64,000 bases of DNA from NCBI GenBank assembly GCA_964017065.1, contig OZ024787.1, positions 1,382,658 to 1,446,657 on the forward strand, in the 5' to 3' direction. Both the position numbers and the translations under genes were made by a program. Source of the stretch: Haliclona indistincta (lineage: Eukaryota; Porifera; Demospongiae; Haplosclerida; Chalinidae). Below the pieces are notes generated by a model that did not search any database, was not told the origin of the DNA, and saw only the letters and a program-made list of their open reading frames with translations. Shown in pieces: positions 34,281 through 44,946 of this stretch. The stretch's first letter is position 1, and each line of letters starts with the position of its first letter.

Positions 34281-35879
34281 TTATGCTTCAATGGTATTTA
34301 TGGAAAATGTATCTCCGAAATGTTCCTGTTCTCTCGTGTACTCCTCCTCCTGGTCCATGTACCTCTCATAGTGTTCCTCCACTATGGCCTGTATGTTGAT
34401 TTCTCTGTTCCTCTCACGTAGTGTGTAGCACTTGGAAAGGACCAGGAAGACCACAAACACTGCTACTATTAAAATGGTCAATAGTAAATGACAACACAAT
34501 GTATAGCGAAAGTGTGGATTCTGAAATTCGGATGATATGAATAAAGTTATGCCATGACCAGCTAATATTACTCCAAAAACAAATCCTTTCATCTTGTCTG
34601 GTGACTGGGCAATGATGAGCTCATACAGCAGCACTGTGGTTATTGTACGTCCAACACCATAAATAAGATAAGGACCCAGTTTCCAGTACCACTCCACATA
34701 TTCATCTGGTGGATGAGCTAGTGTAGTATTTGCTGTACATGATAAGTAGCTTTGCACATTATCAGAGTCTACTACTCCTTTTATTACCAATGCCTCTAAT
34801 GCAATGTAGCCCACTAGACACAATGCCATCCCTATTGCTATGCTGCTCAACATACTGGGAGTGTAGCGGTGAATAAACCGATGCAGTAGGAGTCGATATA
34901 CTGGAATCAGTAGCAGAGGAAAGAACCAAGTGCCCATTCCTGTATCTACAAATGCTGTCTCATAATTTACCACATTCATTAAATATGCAGGTGCTCTTTC
35001 AGTGTCCCCGCTAAAGAAACTTGAGGAGATCACCAGTGGAATCAGTCGTAGGACAGTCTTGACATCCTCTACCTCCTCCTCAGTGAAGGGCCCTCCGAAT
35101 TTTTGTTTACCAAAGTCCATTCGTGTGGGCTGTTCCTCATCAATATAGGTGAAGGCACTGCGTCTCTCAGGGTATCTGTGCTTCCTAGTGTAGTTGAGTA
35201 CCTGTACGATAAGCTTGATGGGGTTAGTGACCTTATGAGTCCTGTCCAACCACTGCTGACACAAGCAGTCACTGATGATGATCACAGCAAGAGGAACGGC
35301 AAAAATAAGAGCAATACCTGCACCAGTGATTAGCTGAAAGTTAGGCAATATTCCTAACTGAAAAACTACTGCTGACAAGCCTGTCCCAAAGGCATAAGAC
35401 CAAACATACCACTGCACCACTGCACTAAGCTCATCTGAAGTGGCACCAATTAGTTGATCTGTTAAGAAGGGAAGCATGGCTGCTATAAAACATGCTAAAC
35501 CAATGCTTTGCACTGCTACAGCAACTGAGTATAGTACAGTAGTCAGTGTTGATCCTTGTCCAATGAGAAGTTCTAAGTAAAAGATTATGCTCGTAAGAAA
35601 CGATAGTATTGAACTAAATTTCACCAGTTCGTATCTTCCAAACCTCACATCAGCCAGCCAGCCAACAAAAGGAGCAAGTATAATCGATAGGAAGCTTGAT
35701 AATAAATAAACAAATATTTGTGGTGACACTTCTACCAAAGAAACTGAATGTATGTGATGAGAAAATTGGAACAGTATATTCCACACCAGTAGCAACAGTA
35801 TCTTCTTACTACAGCAGGTGTTGGGTGATCTCCTCCACCACTGCTTCCAGCAACTAGTAGTGATGACAGAACTTGCCAT
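34281..35879 (-). CDS. POT/PTR2-like MFS transporter, copy P7
   Basis: An intact single-exon gene of 532 residues. The start at 35879 (MASSVITTSCWKQWWRRSPN) is preferred over the upstream frame start because it matches P1. It is the closest relative of P1, sharing the variable segments SGDTERAPA.LM and VVNYETAFVDTGMG as well as the 5' flank. It carries GWLADVRFGRYELVKF and FLTDQLIGATSDELSAVVQW. The tail ends EEEYTREQEHFGD and a short extension. Confidence 0.82.
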   Translation of the reverse strand: MASSVITTSCWKQWWRRSPNTCCSKKILLLLVWNILFQFSHHIHSVSLVEVSPQIFVYLLSSFLSIILAPFVGWLADVRFGRYELVKFSSILSFLTSIIFYLELLIGQGSTLTTVLYSVAVAVQSIGLACFIAAMLPFLTDQLIGATSDELSAVVQWYVWSYAFGTGLSAVVFQLGILPNFQLITGAGIALIFAVPLAVIIISDCLCQQWLDRTHKVTNPIKLIVQVLNYTRKHRYPERRSAFTYIDEEQPTRMDFGKQKFGGPFTEEEVEDVKTVLRLIPLVISSSFFSGDTERAPAYLMNVVNYETAFVDTGMGTWFFPLLLIPVYRLLLHRFIHRYTPSMLSSIAIGMALCLVGYIALEALVIKGVVDSDNVQSYLSCTANTTLAHPPDEYVEWYWKLGPYLIYGVGRTITTVLLYELIIAQSPDKMKGFVFGVILAGHGITLFISSEFQNPHFRYTLCCHLLLTILIVAVFVVFLVLSKCYTLRERNREINIQAIVEEHYERYMDQEEEYTREQEHFGDTFSINTIEA

Positions 35880-36404
35880 CTCATAAAGAAGAAGTGTGAT
35901 GTACACCTTGCTGGCGTCACTTTTATCAGCTCAAGTTAGTCTGTATTGTGTACACATGCAGTTTTCACATACATAGAAATAATTTTATTTATGTATGTTT
36001 AGCGTCTTTATGACTATGGCAAATATTTCACAGCTTCACATACTCAGAGGTATTGTTTTCTAATAATCGTTGTGTCTTTACAAACAATGACTTGTCTGAG
36101 ATAACATTACACCTACAAATTTCAATACAAAACTGGCTACAAACAACCTTCCAACTATGGTCAATATTCAAGTCACTATAATAATTACATTAACTATTAC
36201 CGTATCATGTGACTTTACCATTGAAACCCTGCCCACCATATGCATATTGACTGAATTTTGTTTAAAGCTGCGTCTATAGCCTGCAATACTGGGTGGGGCA
36301 CTTTCAGCATACACCTGACATTGTAAGCATAAACTAAAACCGCAACACCAGACCCTACCTAAGTATGACTAAAATTCATCTATTCACAAGTGTGATAATG
36401 TACT
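35880..36404. other. Duplicated 5' flank of P7
   Basis: Corresponds to 14745-15340 upstream of P1, with small indels. It probably includes the promoter. It is interrupted by the 21-bp array, after which the similarity resumes at 36779. Confidence 0.65.
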
Positions 36405-36745
36405 ATCGTGACAAGCGTGATAATGTACTATCCCACAGGTCCAATGTACTATCCCACAGGTCCAATGTACTATCACAGAGGTCCAATGTACTATCCCACA
36501 GGTCCAATGTACTATCCCACAGGTCCAATGTACTATCCCACAGGTCCAATGTACTATCACAGAGGTCCAATGTACTATCCCACAGGTCCAATGTACTATC
36601 ACAGAGGTCCAATGTACTATCACAGAGGTCCAATGTACTATCCCACAGGTCCAATGTACTATCACAGAGGTCCAATGTACTATCCCACAGGTCCAATGTA
36701 CTATCACAGAGGTCCAATGTACTATCACAGAGGTCCAATGTGATT
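36405..36745 (+). repeat. 21-bp minisatellite array B (inverted relative to array A)
   Basis: About 15 copies of GTCCAATGTACTATCCCACAG, alternating with GTCCAATGTACTATCACAGAG. The unit is the reverse complement of the one at 15610-15895. It sits inside the P7 flank, between ATTCACAAG and AAACTAACCC, whereas array A sits at the far end of the P1 flank. Confidence 0.95.
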
Positions 36746-36910
36746 AGCGTGATACTGATAGTGTGATGTGATAGCGTGAAAAACTAACCCTAATCTAAAA
36801 ATGTCATAGCTCAGCTAAAAGTGTCTCACCCAGTACCACAAAACTAGCTATAGACTCAGTGAAGTTGGATCTACTACGTGGTATAATGGACCAGTAGGAT
36901 AGTACACTGT

Positions 36911-37435
36911 ACCTGCACCAGTGATTAGCTGAAAGTTAGGCAATATTCCTAATTGAATAACGACTGCTGACAAGCCTGTCCCAAAGGCATAAGACCAAAC
37001 ATACCACTGCACCACTGCACTAAGCTCATCTGAAGTGACACCAATTAGTTGATCTGTTAAGAAGGGAAGCATGGCTGCTGAAAAACAAATGGTACCAACT
37101 CGAACAATCACTGTTGATTCTACTGAAAACACATTTCTTAATCCTTCAATAAAAATTTCTAAGTAGAGGAGTATGCTGACCAAAAATGATACCAATGAGC
37201 CAAATTTAATGATTTCATATCTTCCAAACTTCACATCAGCAAGCCAGCCGATGACAGGAGCTAGAAGACATCCGGTAATTCATGATATGGCAGTGAAAGT
37301 CATTGGCAAAAATAATGAATAAACTGAAAATACATCTAAAGAAAATCCAAGTATCATTTGCCACACCAGTAGCAACAGTATCTTCTTACTACAGCAGGTA
37401 TTGGGTGATCTCCTCCACCACTGCCTAGTAGCCAT
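36911..37435 (-). pseudogene. POT-like N-terminal fragment P8
   Basis: Starts at 37435 (MATRQWWRRSPNTCCSKKIL) and is close to P5 in the first ~150 residues. It has an in-frame TGA where P5 has Cys (just before ITG-LLAPVIGWLAD). After VVQWYVWSY it switches to P7-like sequence (FGTGLSAVVIQLGILPNFQL) and stops at a 21-bp-type repeat (gtgtaggatagtac-like, 36890-36910). It is a mosaic of P5-like and P7-like sequence. Confidence 0.8.
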
Positions 37436-37439
37436 CTTG

Positions 37440-38845
37440 CTGAACATCTTTTCCTAAAGCAATTGTTGATGAAACTTCAAGTTTCGATGTTGGCATAAGT
37501 ATCACGATAATATTAATACTCACAGGCACTAGGATTACCTGTACTCTTGCATCACTAACATAGTACAAACACACTATACTCACTACAACAACTGCATAAT
37601 AAATTCTTGTCTTGTGATTTGAATCAAGCCACTTTCAAAGACAAACAAAATAGCATGTACATGCACAAGATGATTCTTGAATAGTATAATATAGTAAAAT
37701 CTCAGCCTGTCTAGTACTATGTTTGTGAATTTGTGCTTAACACTTGTTTTACTATTTTTGTTTTAGTTCTATATAATTATAGGTTAGAGCCTGGTAAGCA
37801 GGAAATTTGTATGAAAATAAGTATCTGTAAGTATCTGTAGACTAAGATGTCTCCTAAGTAGTAGACAAAAAAATTTCCTCATGCTTGAACGGTAGGTGAA
37901 GTGACTGCGTCTCTCAGGTATCTGTGGTTCTTAGTGTAGTTGAGCACCTGAGCTTGATGGGGTTACTAGTGACAAACACACCTGACCATGTATACCGCTG
38001 CTCTACTGCACTGAGTTCATCTGAAGTGGCACCAATTAGTTGATCTGTTAAGAAGGAAAGCTGCTGAAACTATGTGGTACCATCACTGGTGATACTGTCA
38101 AGAAAATATTTTTAACCTGGTGAAAGAAAACCCACCTTTGCAATAGAGTATTTTTAATGATCATATCATTTCATATCTTCCAAATTTTACATCAATAAAC
38201 CAGCCAATGAAAGGAGCAAGAAGAGATGCAGCAATTATTATCAGATAAAAAATACGTAGGCATGATATCGGATGGATAAAAATGGGAGAATACCTTGAAT
38301 TGAGCAACAATATTGATGAAGTGATTGATACTGTTGTTTGCAAGAAGCATATAAATCATCATGTATAGATCATTACCGACGTAGAGTCACTCTTGCATCA
38401 CTAGTCACTGCAAAGCACAAACACCCAATCCCTATTACAATAACTGCTTTCTTCGTCATGGGATTTGTAACTTACGTATCACTTTCAAAAATCATGTACA
38501 ACGTACTTATTGTAAAAGTATGTATAAATACTTTATGATAATAATTATGATTTCTTAAACTGACAGTAAAAAGTGATGGGAGGTCTGAACTCTAATGCTT
38601 TCCCTAAAGTAAAGCTACTCTCTCTTTCTCGTAAGTCCATGTACTAGAGAGTTACGTACTCTTTAAACAAACACTCAATTCTCATACATTACGTGGTGCA
38701 CCATACTTATTATGAAAGTAAGAGACATAAATTATGTACACAAGATGACAACTGTTTGTATATTGAATAATAAGAGTTACTGAATCTTTGAAGATTTGTG
38801 GTTTTTGAACAGTCATGCCCACATGATCTAGCTCACACAAAATAA
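37440..38845 (-). pseudogene. POT-like remnant P9 and its flanks
   Basis: Same layout as P6: 37890-38343 keeps pieces of the constant blocks, ending near LLAPFIGWFIDVKFGRYEMI, with deletions between them. The surrounding unit copies 32555-34270. It ends just before gene P10. Confidence 0.75.
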
Positions 38846-40375
38846 TTATGTATCAATAGTATTTACGAAAAATTTATCTCTGAATGATTCCTGCTCTCTC
38901 GTATACTCCTCCTCCTGGTCCATGTACCTCTCATAGTGTTCCTCCACTATGGCCTGTATGTTGATCTCTCTGTTCCTCTCACGTAGTGTGTAGCACTTGG
39001 AAAGGACCAGGAAGACCACAAACACTGCTACTAGTAAAATGGTCAATGATAAATGAGAACACAATGTATTGTTAATTTGAAACAATATTTCAGCTCCAAT
39101 GAATAAATTTATGCCTTGACTAGCTAACATCACTCCAAGAACAAACCCTTTCATCTTGTCTGGTGACTGGGCAATGATGAGCTCATACAGCAGCACTGTG
39201 GTTATTGTACGTCCAACACCATAAAGAAGATAAGGACCCAGTTTCCAGTACCACTCCACATAATATTCAGAGGAGTACGGCAGTGTAGTATTTGTTGTAC
39301 AGGATAAGTAGCTTTGCACATCATCAGAGTCTACTACTCCTTTTATTACCAATGCCTCTAATGCAATGTAGCCCACTAGACACAATGCCATCCCTATTGC
39401 TATGCTGTTCAACATACTGGGAGTGTAGCGGTGAATAAACCTATGCAGTAGGAGTCGATATACTGGAATCAGTAGCAGAGGAAACAAGCAACTGGCAATT
39501 TCATTGTTAATGAAGATATTGATGATGGTGTTGTCGACCAGGAAATTTGCAGGCGGTATTTTTGTCACACTAAAAAAGCTCAAGCAGATCACCAGTGGAA
39601 TCAATCGTAGGACAGTCTTGACATCCTCTACCTCCTCCTCAGTGAAGGGCCCTCCGAATTTTTCTTTACCAAAGTCCAATCGTGTGGGCTGTTCCTCATC
39701 AATATAGGTGAAGGCACTGCGTCTCTCAGGGTATCTGTGCTTCCTAGTGTAGTTGAGTACCTGTATGATGAGCTTGATGGGGTTAGTGACCTTATGAGTC
39801 CTGTCCAACCACTGCTGACACAAGCAGTCACTGATGATGATCACAGCAAGAGGAACGGCAAAAATAAGAGCTACTTCAGTAAGAATAATTTGATCGCTTA
39901 GAAGGTTAGTTATTACAACTGACAAACTTTTTCCAAAGAAATCTGTCCAAACATACCACTGCACCACTGCACTAAGCTCATCTGAAGTGGCGCCAATTAG
40001 TTGATCTGTTAAGAAGGGAAGCATGGCTGCTGAATAGCATGAAGTACCCAAACGTGCTATAACAATTGATGCCGACAAGAAAATGCTTTTCAATTCTGCA
40101 ATAAAAAATGCAGAGTAGATGAATATACTGACAATAAATGATATCAATGTGCCAAATTTAATAGTTTCGTATCTTCCAAACTTAATATCAGCAAGCCAGC
40201 CAATGACAGGAGCTAGAAGTGAAGCAAGAATACTTGATATCATTGTTAGATATGCAGACACAGTAATCGATGAATAAACTGCTATTGTACTCCAAGAAAA
40301 CTCAATCATAATCTGCCATACAAGTAGCAACAGTATCTTCTTAGTACAGCAGGTATTGGGTGTTGGTGTAGCCAT
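38846..40375 (-). CDS. POT/PTR2-like MFS transporter, copy P10
   Basis: An intact single-exon gene of 509 residues. The start at 40375 (MATPTPNTCCTKKILLLLVW) is chosen because it aligns with the other copies; the open frame extends 28 codons further without similarity. It lacks the WWRRS segment near the N-terminus. It has GWLADIKFGRYETIKFG, FLTDQLIGATSDELSAVVQW and the constant cytosolic block. The variable loop reads SVTKIPPANFLVDNTIINIF. Confidence 0.82.
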   Translation of the reverse strand: MATPTPNTCCTKKILLLLVWQIMIEFSWSTIAVYSSITVSAYLTMISSILASLLAPVIGWLADIKFGRYETIKFGTLISFIVSIFIYSAFFIAELKSIFLSASIVIARLGTSCYSAAMLPFLTDQLIGATSDELSAVVQWYVWTDFFGKSLSVVITNLLSDQIILTEVALIFAVPLAVIIISDCLCQQWLDRTHKVTNPIKLIIQVLNYTRKHRYPERRSAFTYIDEEQPTRLDFGKEKFGGPFTEEEVEDVKTVLRLIPLVICLSFFSVTKIPPANFLVDNTIINIFINNEIASCLFPLLLIPVYRLLLHRFIHRYTPSMLNSIAIGMALCLVGYIALEALVIKGVVDSDDVQSYLSCTTNTTLPYSSEYYVEWYWKLGPYLLYGVGRTITTVLLYELIIAQSPDKMKGFVLGVMLASQGINLFIGAEILFQINNTLCSHLSLTILLVAVFVVFLVLSKCYTLRERNREINIQAIVEEHYERYMDQEEEYTREQESFRDKFFVNTIDT

Positions 40376-40884
40376 TGCAACACCTTGACTGAGAGCGATG
40401 ATCGTTAAAGCTTCAATAATACTGTACAATGATATGTTATGCACAGCATGCAGGTACACATAATAGTGTCGTCAGTTCACAATTATTACTGGCACAAGAG
40501 TTACTCTTGCATCACTAGTAATCAGTGCCCAAGGCACAAACAAACAATCCTCACTACAGCAACAGCATATGCTTGTACTTCTCATCGTGGGATTTGAAGA
40601 GAACAACTTAGCTTCATATGAAAGTGGTACACAGAGGCAGAGACATAACAAATCCTATGTACACACAAGATTACAATGGTGGTATAGTATTGTACAAAAG
40701 AATAAAAGTTGCTGTATTTTGACAAGTGCTGCAGAAATTAATCAGCAACTCTATAGCCGTGAGAAGAGATCTAGTTCAAGAAGGGACTAGCAGAGGCAGA
40801 GGTTCTGAAGAAATTTTGCCCTATACAGATTTTTCTACTATCGTAAAAACATGAAAAAATCAATTGTAGGACAGAATCCTCTAC
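40376..40884. other. 5' flank of P10
   Basis: Carries the same TTACTCTTGCATCACTA-type stretch found upstream of other copies. No gene is recognised. Confidence 0.5.
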
Positions 40885-40975
40885 CTTCGTCTCTCAGGGT
40901 ATCTGTGCTTCCTAGTGTAGTTGAGTACCTGTATGATGAGCTTGATGGGGTTAGTGACTTTGTGAGTCCTGTTGA
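40885..40975 (-). pseudogene. Isolated POT constant-block fragment P11
   Basis: A ~90-bp copy of the block encoding NPIKLIIQVLNYTRKHRYPE (plus strand CTCAGGGTATCTGTGCTTCC to GATGGGGTTAGTGAC). It has no transporter sequence on either side. Confidence 0.8.
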
Positions 40976-41067
40976 CACAACTTATGTTCACAGAGAAAAA
41001 GAAAGAAAATGCTTGTAACAACAGTCACTGTGGTCCAGCAGGCATTTTAATGTGAAACATTTTAATT

Positions 41068-41823
41068 GGGGCGAGCCTGAGCGAGCCCCACATTGATTGG
41101 CACAATGGCCCACGCGGCGGGGAATGTATCTATCAATCTATCTATCTATCTATCTGTCACGGGGTAGCGTTTGTCCTTTTCAATCCATATGGCGAGGCCC
41201 ATACTGTAGTATTGTATGCGAGGCCCACGAGGGCAGCAATTGGGATTGCACGTTCTTTCATAACTACTTGACGTTCTTTCATAACTCGACTGCAAAATGG
41301 CCGACTCGACGATTTGCCTTCCCATCTCGCTTTTCCATGAATCATGATGCACCCGTCGCCCTCATCAGCGATACTGTGACTGACGCTGCAGCAAGAACCA
41401 GGTCTTTGGCGCGGGAGAGGAAGCGCAGACAGCGTGAACTTGAAGAGAGACACCACTGCTAATACTCGGCCCATATAATACCTCGCTGTATTACTCTCCA
41501 TTACAAATAATTGAGCAAACAGACTTTCACACCTTCGTGAAAGGGCTAACAAAAGACTGTCTACAGAAACTGAAGAACATAGGTTATAGTTATTGACTCA
41601 ATGCTAAGACATGTCTTGCTTATGACTCATCCTTTTCCCCGGACACTGTTAAACTATGGAACAAATTACCTGCTGAGATTGTCTCCGCTTCATCTCTCTC
41701 TGTTTTCAAGAGAGATATTCGTGGCTATCTATCTAATTTAATCTAGTAACTTATGATGTTTGTCTTTTATATGTTACACACTAATAAACAAGGCTAAATT
41801 ATATCAATGCTCAGGCTCGCCCC
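41068..41823 (+). mobile_element. Element with LINE 3' coding tail and inverted ends
   Basis: Flanked by GGGGCGAGCCTGAGC (41068-41082) and its exact reverse complement (41809-41823). Inside, 41627-41746 encodes SFSPDTVKLWNKLPAEIVSA and SSLSVFKRDIRGYLSNLI with a stop, the typical last residues of CR1/Jockey-like LINE ORF2. A short (ATCT)n tract lies near 41125-41157. The 5' part encodes nothing clear. Confidence 0.65.
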
Positions 41824-42091
41824 TGCCATTCCATGAATGTACTAGTTATAGATCAATGTAAATTGCGGACACCAGCTCCACTTCACTACAATATGCAGTA
41901 TTCGACTAGTTTGAAATCCATGTATTCACTTTTTACAACAGAATAGCTGCATGTGTATATTATATATAAATATGATACGAAGAGGGAATGATGAATTAGT
42001 GAATTGTCACAATAGCAGAAAAAACTGGTCGAGTGAGTGATATAAAATATGTGATAAAAATGATTGTGAAACATGTGATGATGACTAAAGA

Positions 42092-44082
42092 TTAACTAGT
42101 TGGTGCTGGGTTTCTTGGTGCCAGAACTAATGACAGTTCTTCTTCAGCTTCTTTCAAGTACTTCTGTGCTCTGTAGAAAAGAAACAGCAAGATCAGTAAA
42201 AAAGGAGTACTTGACTATGGGTTTCACCCCTTTTGTACTTAAGGTGGCGGGTGCGCATGAATATCATTATAAGCCTGACTTTTTGTTAACTGTTTTTCTC
42301 TACTTATCTGCAGGCCAGAAGCTGCAAACTTGCACTACACAGTTGTTTTATGATATACTCACTGTTCATGAACGGTTTTTAGCGATAAAACGCACAGCAG
42401 CGCTTGTTCACGACAGGCAGCGCGACGGCGCCTATTGTACCACTGTACTCGAGCGTCCTAGGTCCTGCAACGCTACAGATCGCCACAGAGCTTTCTCATA
42501 CCATCGACATGATCACCTAGTATCCCTTTTTTCGATATTCGATTCCTAAGTAAGTAAAACTGGCAAACGCATACGCCCACGCAGAACTTCAGCAGCCATA
42601 ACTCGCGCCACGGGCAGAAAACAGCAAAAAAGCATACTTGGTCACCTGGAGAAGACACGTATGAACAGTCTAGGCGCTTGAGCGCTGGAATTGCAAACAC
42701 GATGTGAGCACGAAATGGTTCATAAAAAGTTGTGTATTGTAGGCGTGCATACTTTAATGCTAGAGTTTGGTGATCCAGGGTTATTTTTTTTTTTTTTATT
42801 TTCGAATCGAATATCGAAAAAAGGGATACTAGGTGATCATGTCGATGGTATGAGAAAGCTCTGTGGCGATCTGTAGCGTTGCAGGACCTAGGACGCTCGA
42901 GTACAGTGGTACAATAGGCGCCGTCGCGCTGCCCGTCGTGAACAAGCACTGCTGTGCGTTTTATCGCTAAAAACCGTTCATAAACAGTGAGTATATCATA
43001 AAACAACTGTGTAGTGCAAGTTTGCAGCTTCTGGCCTGCAGATAAGTAGAGAAAAACAGTTAACAAAAGTCAGGCTTATAATGATATTCATGCGCACCCG
43101 CCACCTTAAAATTGCAGTACAATGCTACAGTAAATTATGAAGATTTGTCAAAGTGAAAATCCATGGATTAAAACCTTTATTTTCCATGGATTAAAACCTT
43201 TATTTTTCCATGGATTAAAACCTTTATTTTTCCATGGATTAAACCTTTATTTTTCCATGGATTAATACCTTTATTTTTCCATGAATTACAACCTAAATTT
43301 TTAAAGCTACTATCTTACATAGCGTAGTCTGCTCCTCGCAATGGCTGATCATCAATAGCTAACACCATATCGCCTGGAGTCACCTGATGAGTCTACACAG
43401 ACACAACGATCATGTCAACATTACTCATGTATTATGTTGTCGTGGTTACCTTGCCAGCTGTTGTATTAGTTGAGATAGACTGGATAAAAATGGCCGCATC
43501 ACCAGTGTAGTGATTCTGTACAGACGATAAAACAGAGCTCAAAATTGGAATTATCAAGCTTGTACTAACTAGTGCAGAGCTCATATCAATATTGTGGGTA
43601 GCTAATACACTGACCTTTCCTTCTACTACTGTGATACCAAATCCAGTATCGCCTCTCGGTATCGTCACTTGGCGGGAACCGTCAGGGAATCTATTGTCAC
43701 CTGTTAGCACTTGCTCATTCAGCACTGGCTTTACCACTTGCTGCTCCGCTCCGCTGAGGATCAGCATCTCTGGTGAAGAAAAGAAATCTGGCTCAAGAAT
43801 GGACTGGACTCGGCCCCTGAGTTTTGACGGAGGCTCGGGGGACATTTCATTAGAGGTTTCTCGCAGCTGTTGACTGAAGTCCGCAGCTGTGGTGTGGAGA
43901 ATACTAGAAGTGTTCAGCTGTGGACCATCAACTTTGATCACATCAACGCTGCACAAGAAAGAGAGGTTCAATAAAAGTCTTGAATATGCATTGCAAGGTT
44001 GAATCAGTTAAAATTGCTGCCTATTACAATTCTTACCTCTCTGTTATAGCGATGATGAAGAAAGGAGGCAAATTGAGTAGCC

Positions 44083-44142
<60 letters not shown>

Positions 44143-44858
44143 AATTGTAAAAAGTGAAAATATTGCATCATTTGCTCACTTTTCGTTCCTTTGAGCTCTT
44201 TCTTGACGTTTTCTACAAACTCCTGCAGGAGATGGCTGTCCTGCGGTGGGTTGTTGAGGTCCAGAACAAACCCATCAGTTGGAAACACGAAATCAGGATG
44301 GCTGTCGAAAGACTCGTGAAGAAAATCTACGTAGAAAAGTACGTAGTTAAACAGAGATATAAAAATTTCAGATTTTTTGAAATTTTACGGTAATAATACT
44401 TTACCTTCTTCTGTAGTTTTGAGAATATCAGGTGGAGGGCTCCAGTGGGTTGGTTGAGATGACACGCCTTGAGGGAGAGAGCAGTGGGTCAGTAAGAAAT
44501 GGAGCTGGACAGGATGAAGTGCTGGAAACTCCTCGGTCAACTTGTCCCAGTCCATCTGTAACATTGTATCATAAATTTGATTCAATTTGTACTCAAACTT
44601 GTACTCACCTTCACCAGGTCTTCTGGTGGTGTCGCTATCAATTCGATAGCAGTCGAGAAGCGAGACATGTATTGTGTCATGATGCCTTTGAAGCCGACTT
44701 TACTTGCCCATTGCTCGAGGTGTTTGAGACCATTCTTTAGGTGAGCACCACACTTGCTATGGAGCACTCCCATCTCATGACCTTGGTCCACTAGGGTATT
44801 GAACATGGTTGCATTCACAAAGAAGAAGACATTGGCAAAGAACTGTGCTACCATCTGA

Positions 44859-44946
<88 letters not shown>

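Noticed and set aside
42100..42549. 149-residue plus-strand frame and its 197-residue partner at 42473-43066
   Set aside because: They are made by the two arms of the fold-back element and antisense to the last RADIL exon.
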